This document shows positions 58,794 through 59,169 of a stretch of 59,169 nt of DNA, piece by piece. How positions within the stretch are numbered: the first letter of the stretch is position 1; the number at the start of each line of letters is the position of its first letter. Below the pieces are notes generated by a model. It made no database searches. It was not told the origin of the DNA and worked only from the letters and a program-made list of their open reading frames with translations. Source of the stretch: Oehlia diaphana (lineage: Eukaryota; Glomeromycota; Glomeromycetes; Glomerales; Glomeraceae); contig QZLH01000289.1 in the NCBI GenBank assembly GCA_003833135.1, positions 27,220-86,388 on the forward strand, given 5' to 3'. The translations under genes were made by a program, and so were the position numbers.

Positions 58794-59070
58794 CCTAGCT
58801 AGTAAAATTTAAAGGCAATTACAGTAATTTATATTAAAAAAAATTTATTTGTTGCGCCACATCAGTTGGCTGCACCACAAGCCTGTCACACACAAAATAA
58901 ATTTCATTTACCAATTATTTCCAAAAAAGGACTAACATAATTTTTGATAAGACTTGATATATAGCCTTCAAAATTGGGAGGTAGTGGGTTAATTAAAGAA
59001 ATGGTTTTTAAGCGTAGTTGGTTATGTTTTTAATAGTTTCGTTTTTAATTATCCCACCGTTAAGGTTGCT

Positions 59071-59169
59071 TGCCGAAACCTTCTTAATAACTGCCGAAAC
59101 CTATACGGAAAATGCCGAAACTATATTAAATCATATTAAAAATCCTGCCGAAACTTTGCCGAAATGCCG
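59071..59169. repeat. TGCCGAAAC tandem array, cut by window end
   Basis: TGCCGAAAC or a one-base variant appears at about 59071, 59092, 59113, 59145 and 59157, with a partial copy at 59165. The first spacings are 21 bases. It probably continues beyond the window. Confidence 0.7.

Overview
This is an AT-rich eukaryotic nuclear window. Protein genes are interrupted by short spliceosomal introns (about 50-110 bases, GT...AG), homopolymer tracts are long, and decayed transposons are common. F-box/leucine-rich proteins, a BTB-TLDc protein, a MATA-HMG-type protein and a multi-exon Argonaute occur together with a Tnp2-like transposase and CCHC fragments. That combination points to an arbuscular mycorrhizal fungus, most likely Rhizophagus (Glomeromycotina). 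The organism assignment is inference from gene content and composition. Two runs of N (19832-20144, 45370-45767) are scaffold gaps, and both have edges that repeat sequence found elsewhere in the window.

Layout: 0-9 kb is degenerate, with a ~170 bp tandem array, a broken R/E-rich gene, a broken transposase (3.3-6.9 kb), a C-rich hairpin array and a zinc-knuckle fragment. An intact F-box gene lies at 10.2-11.8 kb. 12-16.7 kb holds a telomere-motif foldback repeat, a LINE tail, a tRNA-like sequence and a decayed zinc-knuckle gene. An HMG-box gene (19.1-19.7 kb, minus) and a 377-aa protein with paired PAH-like segments (21.0-22.1 kb, minus) follow. 24.7-37.3 kb is the gene-dense core: PEX7 (minus), a SAM methyltransferase (plus), a BTB-BACK-TLDc protein (plus), a complete 14-exon Argonaute (minus, catalytic DEDH intact) and a second F-box gene (minus). 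38.5-44.7 kb carries three copies of an unrecognised small basic protein family that share a C-terminal ITND...GSPF motif. A decayed gene (47.2-48.4 kb) and a very AT-rich block (48.9-51.9 kb) with a mariner-like MITE come next.

The standout is at 52.1-56.1 kb. A complete 12-exon gene for the signal recognition particle receptor alpha subunit carries a 435-aa intein inserted inside the GTPase P-loop, between the Lys and Ser of GVNGVGK/S. The splicing residues (Cys1, block-B His, penultimate His, terminal Asn, +1 Ser) are present. Both LAGLIDADG motifs have lost the catalytic acidic residue. Spliceosomal introns lie inside the intein, exactly at its C-terminal junction and 11 bases upstream of it. 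Skipping the intein exons at RNA level would shift the frame, so a functional receptor seems to depend on protein splicing.

The right end (56.1-59.2 kb) is repeats and foldback sequences. The genes do not form a pathway. The housekeeping genes (PEX7, SRP receptor) are embedded among lineage-expanded families and transposon debris. All exon coordinates were worked out by hand from reading frame and splice consensus and have not been checked against transcripts.
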